Shown in pieces: positions 55,194-63,602 of a DNA stretch of 64,000 nucleotides. Position 1 is the first letter of the stretch; each line of letters begins with the position of its first letter. The notes beneath the pieces are model-generated. The model had not been told where the DNA came from and searched no databases. It saw only the letters and a program-made list of their open reading frames with translations. The DNA comes from Anaerolineaceae bacterium. Lineage in GTDB: Bacteria > Chloroflexota > Anaerolineae > Anaerolineales > Anaerolineaceae. Location of the stretch: NCBI GenBank assembly GCA_030653365.1, contig JAURZL010000012.1:62001-126000 (forward strand). Direction: 5' to 3'. The position numbers and the translations under genes are program-made.

Positions 55194-57518
55194 ATGGTTA
55201 AAGCACGGGCGATGCTGGGGGCAGTACGTGAATATCGATTTTTAGGCAGTGAACTATGGGTGGATTGTGGCGATCCCCACATGCGAGTGACTTTTTTAAA
55301 GCCTGACCTGGTTCGTGTACGGATTGTGCCGGGTGGCGATTTTGAAGAGGAACATAGCTGGGATGTGCCTTTTTCGGATGAAACATTTCAGGCGGTGGAA
55401 GTTGATTTACAACAGACCCAACACGCCTTGTTCCTGAACAGTTCTGCTTTTACTGTGCGAATTGATAAAGATACCGCATTGCTGGAAATGCTGACCACGG
55501 ATGGCAAGAGCTTCTTCACCGATGCTGTCTCTCCGGTGTGGGAGGAAAACCGCTACTGGTTTACCAAGCGGATCGAAGACGGCGAGAAATATTATGGATT
55601 TGGTGAACGGGCAGGAAGGATGGAAAAGCAGGGCCAGAGGATGAAAAATTGGGCAACTGATCCGGCTGAACCTCACACGGCTTTTGTAGATCCAATGTAT
55701 ATGGCGGTTCCGGTATATCTGGTGTTGCGCGAGGATTTTTCCTATGGGGTCTATGTCAACAGCACCTGGGAAAGCAGCTTTGATCTGAGTAAGCGTGGAC
55801 AATTGCATTTTGAATCAGGCGGAGAAGAGCTGGATGTCTACATCGCTTATGGTTCGCAACCGCTGGATGTGATTGAGCAATTAAGTGAGCTGTTAGGCCA
55901 CATGCCTATGCCGCCAAAGTGGGCATTGGGATACCATCAAAGCCGCTGGAGCTATGGAAGTGATGTGGAAGTACGCAAACTGGTAAATACATTTCGTGAA
56001 AAAGAAATTCCCTGTGATGTCATTCATCTCGATATTGATTATATGGATGACTTTCGGGTGTTCACCTGGAATAGTGAAAAATTCCCCGCCCCCGACAAGC
56101 TGATGGCAGATCTGAAACGCAAGAATTATCAGGTGGTCACGATCATTGACCCGGGTGTGAAGGTTGATCCACACTTTGCGGTCTATCGGGAAGGCATGGA
56201 GAAAGGTTATTTCGTGCGAGATGCGCGCGGGAAACTCTGTTCGGGGTATGTCTGGCCAGATGAGTCGGTCTTTCCGGATTTCAGCCGTGCGGAAGTGCGC
56301 GATTGGTGGGGTGACTGGCAGCATGGACTGGTGGATCAGGGCGTGAATGGTATCTGGAATGATATGAACGAACCTTCCGTGTTCGAAAAACCTTTCAGCC
56401 TGGGCGGTGGCCGGGGAGGGACGCTGCCGTTGAAAGCTGAACAAGGTGCACCGGAAGAAGTTACCACACATGCAGAGCTGCATAACCTGTACGGGTCGCA
56501 GATGGCACAGGCATCCTACGAGGGGATGCGTAAATCAAAACCAAATGAACGAGCTTTTCACCTGACCCGCTCAGGTTTTGCAGGCGTACAGCGCTGGTCG
56601 GCTTCCTGGATGGGTGATAATGGCTCCTGTTGGGAACATCTTGAGATGTCGATAGGGCAGCTGTTGAATATGGGTATCTCTGGTATACCGTTTGTGGGTG
56701 CCGATATTGGCGGCTTTTATGGCAACGCTACCCCAGAACTGTACGCACGCTGGATGCAGATTGGGTCATTATACCCATTTTCACGCGGCCATACCTGCAT
56801 TGGGACAGCTGCGCATGAACCCTGGCAATTTGGCGAAGAAGTGGAAGCAATCGCGCGTGACTATCTGACATTGCGCTACCGCCTGATGCCCTATCTGTAC
56901 TCAGTGTTCTGGAAAGCAAGTAAGCGTGGGTATCCGATCTGGCGGTCATTGTTTTTGCATTATCCAAATGACATACAAACGCACCATATTGATGATCAGG
57001 TTCTGATTGGACGATATCTGATGGCTGCTCCGATTGTTCGACCCGGACAACGGGCAAGACAGGTGTACCTGCCAGAAGGTGTCTGGTATGACTGGTGGGA
57101 TGGATATCGTTACGAAGGTGGTCGTTACATCCTGGCAGAGGCTCCATTGGAAAAAATGCCGTTGTATGTTCGCGCAGGTGCGGTAATCCCGATGGGCCCA
57201 GCCATGCAATTTACAGGTGAGAAGCCGCTGGATCCGTTGAGTTTGCATTTGTTCCCAGGCGATCAGGCAGAATTTACACTGTATGAGGATGACGGTATCA
57301 GCATGGATTACACAAGTGGCGGGTTTGCAACAACACGCTACCAGTTACGCGGGGATGATCACACGGCGGAGCTGGAGATTTTTGAGAGAAAAGGCTCATA
57401 TAATATTCCGGTACGCTCCTTGCATGTCATTCTGCGGGATGGACGCCACTACCAACAGAAGCAATTTGTGGATAGCGGCAATGCGCGCGTGGTACAGTTT
57501 GAACGCCCGCACGGATAA
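55194..57518 (+). CDS. Glycoside hydrolase family 31 (alpha-glucosidase-like)
   Basis: 774 residues. An N-terminal beta domain (about 1-215, with YYGFGERAGRMEKQG) precedes a TIM barrel. GIWNDMNEPSVF (about 385-396) contains the nucleophile Asp of GH31, and WMGDNGSCWEHL (about 471-482) the acid/base Asp. DVIHLDIDYMDDFRVFTWN is the conserved start of the barrel. C-terminal beta domains follow. No signal peptide, so cytoplasmic cleavage of alpha-glucosides or related sugars. TAGGAGGAT precedes the ATG. A terminator follows directly, so it closes the operon; a GH13 gene comes next. Confidence 0.93.
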   Translation: MVKARAMLGAVREYRFLGSELWVDCGDPHMRVTFLKPDLVRVRIVPGGDFEEEHSWDVPFSDETFQAVEVDLQQTQHALFLNSSAFTVRIDKDTALLEMLTTDGKSFFTDAVSPVWEENRYWFTKRIEDGEKYYGFGERAGRMEKQGQRMKNWATDPAEPHTAFVDPMYMAVPVYLVLREDFSYGVYVNSTWESSFDLSKRGQLHFESGGEELDVYIAYGSQPLDVIEQLSELLGHMPMPPKWALGYHQSRWSYGSDVEVRKLVNTFREKEIPCDVIHLDIDYMDDFRVFTWNSEKFPAPDKLMADLKRKNYQVVTIIDPGVKVDPHFAVYREGMEKGYFVRDARGKLCSGYVWPDESVFPDFSRAEVRDWWGDWQHGLVDQGVNGIWNDMNEPSVFEKPFSLGGGRGGTLPLKAEQGAPEEVTTHAELHNLYGSQMAQASYEGMRKSKPNERAFHLTRSGFAGVQRWSASWMGDNGSCWEHLEMSIGQLLNMGISGIPFVGADIGGFYGNATPELYARWMQIGSLYPFSRGHTCIGTAAHEPWQFGEEVEAIARDYLTLRYRLMPYLYSVFWKASKRGYPIWRSLFLHYPNDIQTHHIDDQVLIGRYLMAAPIVRPGQRARQVYLPEGVWYDWWDGYRYEGGRYILAEAPLEKMPLYVRAGAVIPMGPAMQFTGEKPLDPLSLHLFPGDQAEFTLYEDDGISMDYTSGGFATTRYQLRGDDHTAELEIFERKGSYNIPVRSLHVILRDGRHYQQKQFVDSGNARVVQFERPHG

Positions 57519-57536
57519 TCGAGATTGATTAAACAG

Positions 57537-57577
57537 CGCTTTCCGGGTGATGTTCTGCCGACCCGGAAAGCGTTTTG
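57537..57577 (+). terminator. Rho-independent terminator after the GH31 gene
   Basis: CGCTTTCCGGGT (57537-57548) and ACCCGGAAAGCG (57561-57572) form a perfect 12-bp stem, followed by TTTTGTTTTT. Confidence 0.95.
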
Positions 57578-57614
57578 TTTTTATGATGAGTGATGGATTT
57601 GAAGGGAGTTGGAA

Positions 57615-59078
57615 ATGGAAAACCTCATGACACCAACGTGGATACACCATGCGATTTTTTACCAGATTTTTCCGGATCGCTTCGCAAAGTCGAAAAAGGT
57701 GGTCAAACCAAATAACCTGGAGAGCTGGGATTCAGCCCCCAGCGGTCATGGCTATAAGGGTGGCGATTTGTTGGGTGTGGTGGAAAAACTCGATTACCTG
57801 CAGGATCTTGGCGTGAATGCACTCTATTTGAATCCGATCTTCCAATCAGCCAGCAACCACCGTTATCATACCCATGACTACTTTCAGGTAGATCCGATGC
57901 TGGGTGGAATCAAAGCTTTGAAAAAACTGCTGAAAGAAGCGCACAGGCGTAAAATGCATGTCGTCCTGGATGGAGTTTTTAACCATGCCAGCCGTGGATT
58001 TTTCCAGTTTAATGACATTCTTGAGAATGGCGAAAAATCTGCTTATCTGGATTGGTTTGATATTCAAGGCTATCCGTTGAATGCCTATCAGGGTAAACCG
58101 AATTATAACTGTTGGTGGAATCTTCCCGCACTGCCAGAGTTCAACACCGACAATCCGCAGGTACGGGAGTTTATTTTCTCCGTTGGGAAATACTGGGTGG
58201 ACCAGGGCATTGATGGTTGGCGGTTGGATGTGCCGGGTGAAATTGATGACGATGCCTTCTGGCAGGAATTTCGCCGCGTGGTGAAGCAAGCCAACCCGGA
58301 AGCCTATATCACCGGCGAAATCGCGACGGATGCCACGCGCTGGCTGAAAGGTGACCAGTTTGATGCGGTGATGAATTACTTGCTTTCCTATGGAATCTGG
58401 TTCTTTTTTGGGGGTGAGGATGTTAATCAGGAACTTTTCGGGCACTGGATCAGAACGCATGCTCCTGATCTGAAAATTCAAAATGTGCAGGATTTTGCTG
58501 ATTATGTTCAGGGTTTGCTGGAGATGTATCCACGCGAAGCTGTGTTGGCACAGATGAACCTTCTGGATAGCCATGATACAGCGCGATTCCTGAGTATTGT
58601 GAATGGACGCAAGGATTTGTTACTGCTTGCAGTGCTGTTCCTGATGACCTATCCCGGAGCACCTTCGATATATTATGGTGATGAGATTGGGTTGGACGGT
58701 GGTAATGATCCGGATTGCCGTAAGGCGTTTCCGTGGGATACCAGTCGCTGGGATAGCCAGATGCTCGGTTTTTACCAGCGTTGTATCAGCATGCGCAAGA
58801 CGTATCCAGCATTACGTGATGGCGATTTCAAGGTGCTGTATGCACTTGATCAGGTGATGGTGTATCTACGCAGCAAGGGCGAGGAACAGCTGCTGGTGGC
58901 GCTCAATCGCTCGAATGATACGCGGCATGTGGATGTTGATCTGCAGGGATTGATGCCGGAGAACAGTGTGTTGCAGCATGTGCTGGCAAATGGCGAGATG
59001 GTGGTTCAGGGTGGATTTTTACGTGATCTGGTGATCGCGCCGGTGAGTGGGGTGGTACTTAAGCTGTTGAGCTCTTAG
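57615..59078 (+). CDS. GH13 alpha-amylase family enzyme (neopullulanase/cyclomaltodextrinase-like)
   Basis: 487 residues. FYQIFPDRF at the start is typical of the cyclomaltodextrinase/neopullulanase group, although the N-terminal beta domain of those enzymes is missing. The four GH13 regions are present: VVLDGVFNHAS, GWRLDVPGEI (nucleophile Asp, about 204), YITGEIA (acid Glu, about 233) and LLDSHDTARFL (third Asp). Cytoplasmic alpha-glucan breakdown, likely together with the GH31 enzyme upstream. ATG at 57615 with GGGAG six bases before it; an in-frame TTG two codons earlier is too close to that site. Confidence 0.92.
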   Translation: MENLMTPTWIHHAIFYQIFPDRFAKSKKVVKPNNLESWDSAPSGHGYKGGDLLGVVEKLDYLQDLGVNALYLNPIFQSASNHRYHTHDYFQVDPMLGGIKALKKLLKEAHRRKMHVVLDGVFNHASRGFFQFNDILENGEKSAYLDWFDIQGYPLNAYQGKPNYNCWWNLPALPEFNTDNPQVREFIFSVGKYWVDQGIDGWRLDVPGEIDDDAFWQEFRRVVKQANPEAYITGEIATDATRWLKGDQFDAVMNYLLSYGIWFFFGGEDVNQELFGHWIRTHAPDLKIQNVQDFADYVQGLLEMYPREAVLAQMNLLDSHDTARFLSIVNGRKDLLLLAVLFLMTYPGAPSIYYGDEIGLDGGNDPDCRKAFPWDTSRWDSQMLGFYQRCISMRKTYPALRDGDFKVLYALDQVMVYLRSKGEEQLLVALNRSNDTRHVDVDLQGLMPENSVLQHVLANGEMVVQGGFLRDLVIAPVSGVVLKLLSS

Positions 59079-59125
59079 TACCAATACCTCTTTTAACATA
59101 CTAGCTGTTAAGAAAAAGAGGGACT

Positions 59126-59272
59126 GGAATTTACAGGATTTTTAGGTGCTTTATAAACTTTCTACTATTGCATCTGGAGAAATTTGGTTGTTCGGTGTTT
59201 GATAAATAGGATTTACAGGATTTTAAACCAATATAAATTTCCAAATGATGCATGATAATAAGATTCACAGGA
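59126..59272. repeat. ACAGGATT short repeats flanking the GxxExxY remnant (left side)
   Basis: TTTACAGGATTTTTA (about 59130), AGGATTTACAGGATTTTA (59208-59225) and AGATTCACAGGATTATC (59261-59277) are three direct copies. Inverted copies, AATCCTGTTTCC and TAAATCCTGTAAATCC, lie on the far side at about 59799-59826. Such ACAGGATT clusters often surround GxxExxY genes in bacteria (recollection). Nothing else was seen in 59079-59275. Confidence 0.6.
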
Positions 59273-59275
59273 TTA

Positions 59276-59677
59276 TCAATATAAATTTTTATTTGGAAAT
59301 GGTTTCTTAATCCTTTTAAATTGAAGGCTCGGTGCACCGAAATTAATCAGAAGACCAACATCAATATTAAAAGCTTCCAGATAGTTTTAGCTTGAGCAAG
59401 ATGAGCGTTATCTAAAAGGCTAACCGCCTTAATTTCGACCATAATTTTTTCTTCCACAAAAAAATCAACCCTTCGGGGTCCCAAAGTGTTCTCCCTCATA
59501 GAAAATTGGTATTTCCATCTCCCGGACGAATGATCATCCTTGCTCTTCCATTTCAATAGCCAGGGTTCGTTGGTAAATTACTTCCTGGAAACCATTTCCA
59601 ACAATGTTGTGAAATTGCATTGCGCATCCGATGATTCTCTGCGTTGTCTCCCAATAAATATAATTAATCCTATCCAT
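59276..59677 (-). pseudogene. GxxExxY-family protein, degenerate
   Basis: From ATG at 59677 the frame reads MDRINYIYWETTQRIIGCAM, then VGNGFQEVIYQRTLAIEMEEQG, which contains the GxxExxY signature (Gly-Phe-Gln-Glu-Val-Ile-Tyr). It stops at TGA (59536-59534) but continues SFVREMEIPIFYEGEHFGT. After a one-base slip in a C4 run (59475-59478) it gives RRVDFFVEEKIMVEIKA, and after a second slip in an A4 run (59395-59398) NYLEAFNIDVGLLINFGAPS, ending at 59276. So one nonsense change and two frameshifts, all recognisable. The family has a PD-(D/E)XK nuclease-like fold. Errors in homopolymers could also be sequencing artefacts. Confidence 0.85.
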
Positions 59678-59936
59678 GCTGCCTCGAGTATGAAATGAAA
59701 AAGAATCTAGATTGTTTATTATAGCAATTGTCCGAAATAATATTCATACCCTTGGCGATTAATTAAATTGACCCAGCTTATCAATTAATTATCCTGATAA
59801 TCCTGTTTCCTAAATCCTGTAAATCCCATTTATTATTTATTCATTATACAAAGACTATACAAGAATTGCCTGACTCTCTGCAATCCATATATAATAGGTA
59901 TAAAATATTAAGATATATTGCTATAACGGAGAAAAA

Positions 59937-60809
59937 ATGGTAGATATCAACATGATTGGCAAAACCGTCCTGATCACCGGGGCGACAGATGGAATCGGGA
60001 AAGAGATGGCGATCGCATTGCAGCGTATGGGGGCGAATGTGGTGATCGTGGGGCGCAATGCTGCAAAAACCGAAGCTGTCGTGAAGGAGATACGAGTGGG
60101 GAATCCAACCGGTGGTTCGGTGGATAGCATGGTTGCTGATCTGTCATCATTGGCTGAGATTCGTAGGCTGGCAGCTGAATTCAAAGAAAAGCACGAACGT
60201 CTGGATGTGTTGGTCAATAATGCTGGAGCATATTTTGCCAAACGATTGATCAGCGTTGATGGCTTTGAAATGACCTTTGCCCTCAATCATCTAAATTATT
60301 TCCTCCTGACCAATCTATTGCTGGACATGATCAAGTCGAGTGCACCGGCACGGATTGTGAACGTTTCCTCCGGCGCACATGCAATGGGCAAGTTGAATTT
60401 TGACAATTTACAAAGCAAGGGCTTTTTTATGGGATGGACAGCTTATGGAACTTCAAAGCTGATGAATATTCTGTTCACACGCGAATTAGCACGGCATCTG
60501 GAAGGTAGCCATGTCACAGCCAATGTATTGCATCCCGGTTTTGTAGCGACCAAATTTGGGCATAATAATAAAGGTTTATACAGCAGGTTTGTCAAATGGT
60601 CACAAAAGCGGGCATTGACACCTGAACAGGGTGCTCAGACAAGTATTTATCTGGCATCTTCGCCAGAGGTTGAGGGTGTTAGTGGCGCTTATTTCCATGA
60701 GTGTAAAATCGTGCAACCATCGCGGGCAGCCCAGGATGATGAGGCTGCTAAAAGGTTGTGGGAGGTGAGTCTCGAGTTGGTGGGAGAGACTGAAAAAATC
60801 TCCTCCTGA
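59937..60809 (+). CDS. Short-chain dehydrogenase/reductase (retinol dehydrogenase-like)
   Basis: 290 residues. TVLITGATDGIGKEMAIAL is the TGxxxGIG cofactor motif (about 10-28), VIVGRN suggests NADP, VLVNNAGAYF is the NNAG motif, and the catalytic Ser (VNVSSGAH), Tyr and Lys (YGTSK) are in place. HPGFVATKF follows. Sequence style is that of the RDH11-14/WWOX branch. Substrate unknown. ACGGAGAA precedes the ATG and a terminator follows, so it is a single-gene unit. Confidence 0.92.
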   Translation: MVDINMIGKTVLITGATDGIGKEMAIALQRMGANVVIVGRNAAKTEAVVKEIRVGNPTGGSVDSMVADLSSLAEIRRLAAEFKEKHERLDVLVNNAGAYFAKRLISVDGFEMTFALNHLNYFLLTNLLLDMIKSSAPARIVNVSSGAHAMGKLNFDNLQSKGFFMGWTAYGTSKLMNILFTRELARHLEGSHVTANVLHPGFVATKFGHNNKGLYSRFVKWSQKRALTPEQGAQTSIYLASSPEVEGVSGAYFHECKIVQPSRAAQDDEAAKRLWEVSLELVGETEKISS

Positions 60810-60831
60810 TCATCAAACCTTTTATTCCGTT

Positions 60832-60860
60832 AGGCTGGCTTTGTAGCCAGTCTTTTTTTT
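60832..60860 (+). terminator. Rho-independent terminator after the SDR gene
   Basis: AGGCTGGCT (60832-60840), loop TTGT, AGCCAGTCT (60845-60853) with one G-U pair, then a run of T. Confidence 0.9.
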
Positions 60861-60933
60861 ATCCAACTTTTTTCACTTGATTCGGACTCATTAATAAACT
60901 ATTTAAATGATAGGTATGTTTAAATCATAGGTA

Positions 60934-60978
60934 TTGACAATTTTATGCCATTAATGTAATATATCACAAATGATATAT
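60934..60978 (+). promoter_or_regulatory. padR promoter with palindromic operator
   Basis: TTGACA (60934-60939), 17-bp spacer, TAATAT (60957-60962). The perfect inverted repeat ATATATCA-CAAA-TGATATAT (60959-60978) overlaps the -10 box and start point, as expected for autorepression by a PadR protein. Upstream, ATGATAGGTAT and ATCATAGGTAT (60907 and 60924) form a direct repeat with a 17-bp period of unknown use. Confidence 0.8.
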
Positions 60979-60995
60979 AGATAAAGAGGTATAAG

Positions 60996-61562
60996 ATGTC
61001 GCTCGAACATGCTATTTTAGGATTTTTGAATTATGAACCAATGACCGGATACGATATTAAGAAAATGGTCGATTTTTCTGTGTCGCATTTTTGGCCAGCT
61101 GTGCAGAGTCAGATTTACAAGACATTGAACAGGATGGAAAAAGAAGCCTGGTTAACAGTGGAAACTATTTCACAGGACCCGCGCCCTCCGCGTAAAGTTT
61201 ATCAATTAACTCAATCAGGACGTGATGAATTGTTCCGTTGGTTAAATGAGCCGCAGTCAGCCAGCGAGGTGCGGCTGGCCTGGTTAATCCAGATTTTCTT
61301 TGGCGGTAGATTAGAGGATGGTCAGGTGATCGCGCTTCTGGAGCATCAATTAACCCTCCAACGTCAACGATTAAAGGGATTCTCATCCATTCCTGAAGAG
61401 CATCAAGAAAACATGAAGGATGATGATGAGAGGGATCGGTTTTTCTGGATGTTGACTGTTGATTTTGGTGTTGCACAGGCATTGGCTCAAGTTAGTTGGT
61501 TAGAAAAAGTGATTGAAAATATAAAACAGGGCGAATACCGCCTACCCACAATTCAAGGATGA
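60996..61562 (+). CDS. PadR-family transcriptional regulator
   Basis: 188 residues. MSLEHAILGFLNYEPMTGYDIKKM is the N-terminal winged-helix start of PadR proteins; FWPAVQSQIYKTLNRMEKEAWL holds the recognition helix and RKVYQLTQSGRDEL the wing. The C-terminal Vir_C-like helical domain (about 95-180) provides dimerisation and presumably ligand binding. AAAGAGG precedes the ATG. The stop overlaps an ATG of the next gene, so it probably controls an operon with the Lnt-like gene through the palindrome upstream. Confidence 0.92.
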   Translation: MSLEHAILGFLNYEPMTGYDIKKMVDFSVSHFWPAVQSQIYKTLNRMEKEAWLTVETISQDPRPPRKVYQLTQSGRDELFRWLNEPQSASEVRLAWLIQIFFGGRLEDGQVIALLEHQLTLQRQRLKGFSSIPEEHQENMKDDDERDRFFWMLTVDFGVAQALAQVSWLEKVIENIKQGEYRLPTIQG

Positions 61563-61570
61563 GGATACAC

Positions 61571-63067
61571 ATGAAAAATAATCAACTATCAAACCCAATT
61601 CGGGTTGTCATTGGACTGGCTTTATCGGTGGTTGGTGGTTTGGCTTTTGTACTGGCTTTCCCACCGTATGAAATCTGGCCGTTGGCTTTAATTGGTTATA
61701 TACCAGTGCTGGTGGCACAATATCGCATCTTGCCTCCAAAAATTTCTTCACTGGCACCAGCTGTGGGTATCGGGGTCTGGCTTCAGGGTTATTTGGGTCC
61801 GGTGTTTGCTCCGATTGGTACATTCATGGTTTGGTTACCATTGATCGCTGCGGCTCTAAGTTTTTTGACAGACCAGGGATTGCGAAAATTTCATACCAGA
61901 ACAAATTACCGCTGGTTCGTGCTGAGCGGGATCACCTCCTGGGCGGGCAGCGAGATGATTCGGCTGTTCATACCCATCGCTGGAACCTGGGCTTTCATTG
62001 CTTATCCCTTCTACCGGCAGATCTGGCTGATCCAACCAGTCAGTATTTTTGGGATCATTGGGATGGGCATGCTGGTCATGATGGTTAACCATGTGCTGAC
62101 TTTATTGTTGATGAGTTGGTTGGATCAGCACTGGAAATTGAGTGTTGACGCACCGGCACTGGATCCTGGCTTGTTGCGTCGTTGGAAACTGGTGGGCGGG
62201 CTTGTCACAACGCTATGGATTGTGCTTAGCTTGATATTGTTTATCATTCCCCTCGACACCCCTACGCAGAAAGTAGCTGCCATCCAACCCAGCATTTCGC
62301 CTATTGTCAGTGCGAATCAAAACCAGGAGAGTCTGGTGGAACAACTACATACTCGCATGATTGAACAAACACGTGAGGCAGCTGACCAGGGGGCAGAGTT
62401 CATTGTCTGGCCGGAAGGGGCATTTCTATGGGATCCTCAGGTTGATGATCGGCTAAATCTGACAGGTTTGGCACAAGAGACCGATTCATTTTTAGCTACG
62501 GGATACGTTGTGATCATGGATGAAGGCTTTCGTAACGAAGCGACGGTAATTAACCCGCAAGGTGAATTTCTGGGGGTGTTTGGGAAGGATCACCCGGTGG
62601 TATTTGGTGGTGAAACCAGCCTGACGCGTGGAACTTACCCGGTTTATGATACAGCCATCGGGATGGTCGGAACGATCATTTGTTATGACCTTGATTACAC
62701 CGATACTGCCCGAAAGCTGGCTAGGCAGGGTGTTCAATTGGTCGGTGTGCCATCCAATGATTGGGGCAGCATTGCCGAGAAACACTACACCCATGTTGTC
62801 TTCCGGGCGGTTGAAAACCGGATTGCCATGGTCAAAGCAGATGGTGGATATGACTCGGCGATTATTGATCCGTTTGGTCGGATCCAGGCATTGGCTGCAT
62901 TTCCAGATGGTGGCGAAGCTACCCTGGTGGCAGATGTGCAGATGGGTACTGGACGGGGAACCATCACGTCTCGTCTGGGGGATTGGATGGGATGGTTGGC
63001 TCTGTCCGGGATGATCTTTTTTACATTTGCCAGCGGTTGGTTGGTAAAATGTTCGAATAACCCGTAA
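61571..63067 (+). CDS. Apolipoprotein N-acyltransferase-like nitrilase-superfamily membrane protein
   Basis: 498 residues. Six or seven N-terminal membrane segments (about 10-230) including LAFPPYEIWPLALIGYIPVL, an Lnt-like start. The soluble carbon-nitrogen hydrolase domain has the Glu-Lys-Cys triad in VWPEGAFL (about 280), FGKDHPVVFG (about 338) and GTIICYDLDYTD (about 370). VPSNDWGSIAEKHYTHVVFRAVENRIAMVKA (split) is the Lnt-type segment that follows the Cys. In Lnt the chemistry is acyl transfer to lipoprotein N-termini; pairing with a PadR regulator is unusual for a housekeeping lnt, so a paralogue with another acceptor is possible. GAGG precedes the ATG at 61571; a start at 61559 overlaps padR. 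A last helix is at the C-terminus. Confidence 0.85.
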   Translation: MKNNQLSNPIRVVIGLALSVVGGLAFVLAFPPYEIWPLALIGYIPVLVAQYRILPPKISSLAPAVGIGVWLQGYLGPVFAPIGTFMVWLPLIAAALSFLTDQGLRKFHTRTNYRWFVLSGITSWAGSEMIRLFIPIAGTWAFIAYPFYRQIWLIQPVSIFGIIGMGMLVMMVNHVLTLLLMSWLDQHWKLSVDAPALDPGLLRRWKLVGGLVTTLWIVLSLILFIIPLDTPTQKVAAIQPSISPIVSANQNQESLVEQLHTRMIEQTREAADQGAEFIVWPEGAFLWDPQVDDRLNLTGLAQETDSFLATGYVVIMDEGFRNEATVINPQGEFLGVFGKDHPVVFGGETSLTRGTYPVYDTAIGMVGTIICYDLDYTDTARKLARQGVQLVGVPSNDWGSIAEKHYTHVVFRAVENRIAMVKADGGYDSAIIDPFGRIQALAAFPDGGEATLVADVQMGTGRGTITSRLGDWMGWLALSGMIFFTFASGWLVKCSNNP

Positions 63068-63133
63068 GGCGTTTGGCCAAACGCCCGTACAAATGCCAAG
63101 CCCGTACAAATGCCAAACGCCAGTAGCAATGCC
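63068..63133. repeat. 18-bp palindrome followed by three short tandem repeats
   Basis: GGCGTTTGGCCAAACGCC (63068-63085) is a perfect palindrome starting right after the Lnt-like stop. It overlaps three tandem units: AAACGCCCGTACAAATGCC (63079-63097), AAGCCCGTACAAATGCC (63098-63114) and AAACGCCAGTAGCAATGCC (63115-63133). The second GCCAAACGCC (63112-63121) can also pair with the palindrome's left half, so alternative hairpins exist. Confidence 0.75.
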
Positions 63134-63195
63134 ACACGCCCCAACAACCGTGTATAATAAAAAGGGTTGAAATTGAAATTAAGCAGGTGATGAGC

Positions 63196-63600
63196 ATGGA
63201 ACGAAAAATACGTGTATTAATCGCTAAACCCGGGTTGGATGGACATGATCGTGGTGCAAAGCTGATTGCTCGCGCACTTCGCGATGCAGGCATGGAGGTC
63301 ATTTATACCGGCCTGCGCCAGACGCCACAGATGATCACGACAGCTGCTTTACAGGAAGACGTCGACATTGTGGGGCTTTCGATCCTTTCCGGAGCGCATA
63401 TGACACTGGTACCAAGGGTGATCGAAAGCCTCAAAGAAGCTGGATTGAACGACGTAGCCGTTTTTGTGGGGGGTATCATTCCGGAGGAGGATTGGCCGGC
63501 ACTGCAGGAGATTGGGGTGAAAGCGGTGTATGGTCCGGGGACGACCACAACTCAGGTTATTGAGGATGTACAAAGGCTTGTTGCAGGACAGACGGAGTAA
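63196..63600 (+). CDS. Methylmalonyl-CoA mutase, B12-binding (C-terminal) subunit
   Basis: 134 residues, a free-standing cobalamin-binding domain. [10 protein letters not shown] carries the DxHxxG motif (Asp15, His17, Gly20) whose His binds cobalt; [16 protein letters not shown] and [11 protein letters not shown] are the later loops contacting the nucleotide tail. With a separate catalytic chain it makes succinyl-CoA from methylmalonyl-CoA. The catalytic subunit gene is not in the window. ATG at 63196 is chosen because AGGTG lies six bases upstream. The meaB gene begins 2 bases after its stop. Confidence 0.93.
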   Translation: MERKIRVLIAKPGLDGHDRGAKLIARALRDAGMEVIYTGLRQTPQMITTAALQEDVDIVGLSILSGAHMTLVPRVIESLKEAGLNDVAVFVGGIIPEEDWPALQEIGVKAVYGPGTTTTQVIEDVQRLVAGQTE

Positions 63601-63602
63601 GC

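Noticed and set aside
59921..60286. 121-codon minus-strand open frame over the SDR gene
   Set aside because: It lies antisense to the conserved SDR motifs and has no ribosome site.
63079..63133. CRISPR array
   Set aside because: Only three short units that are contiguous, with no spacers between them and no cas genes in the window.
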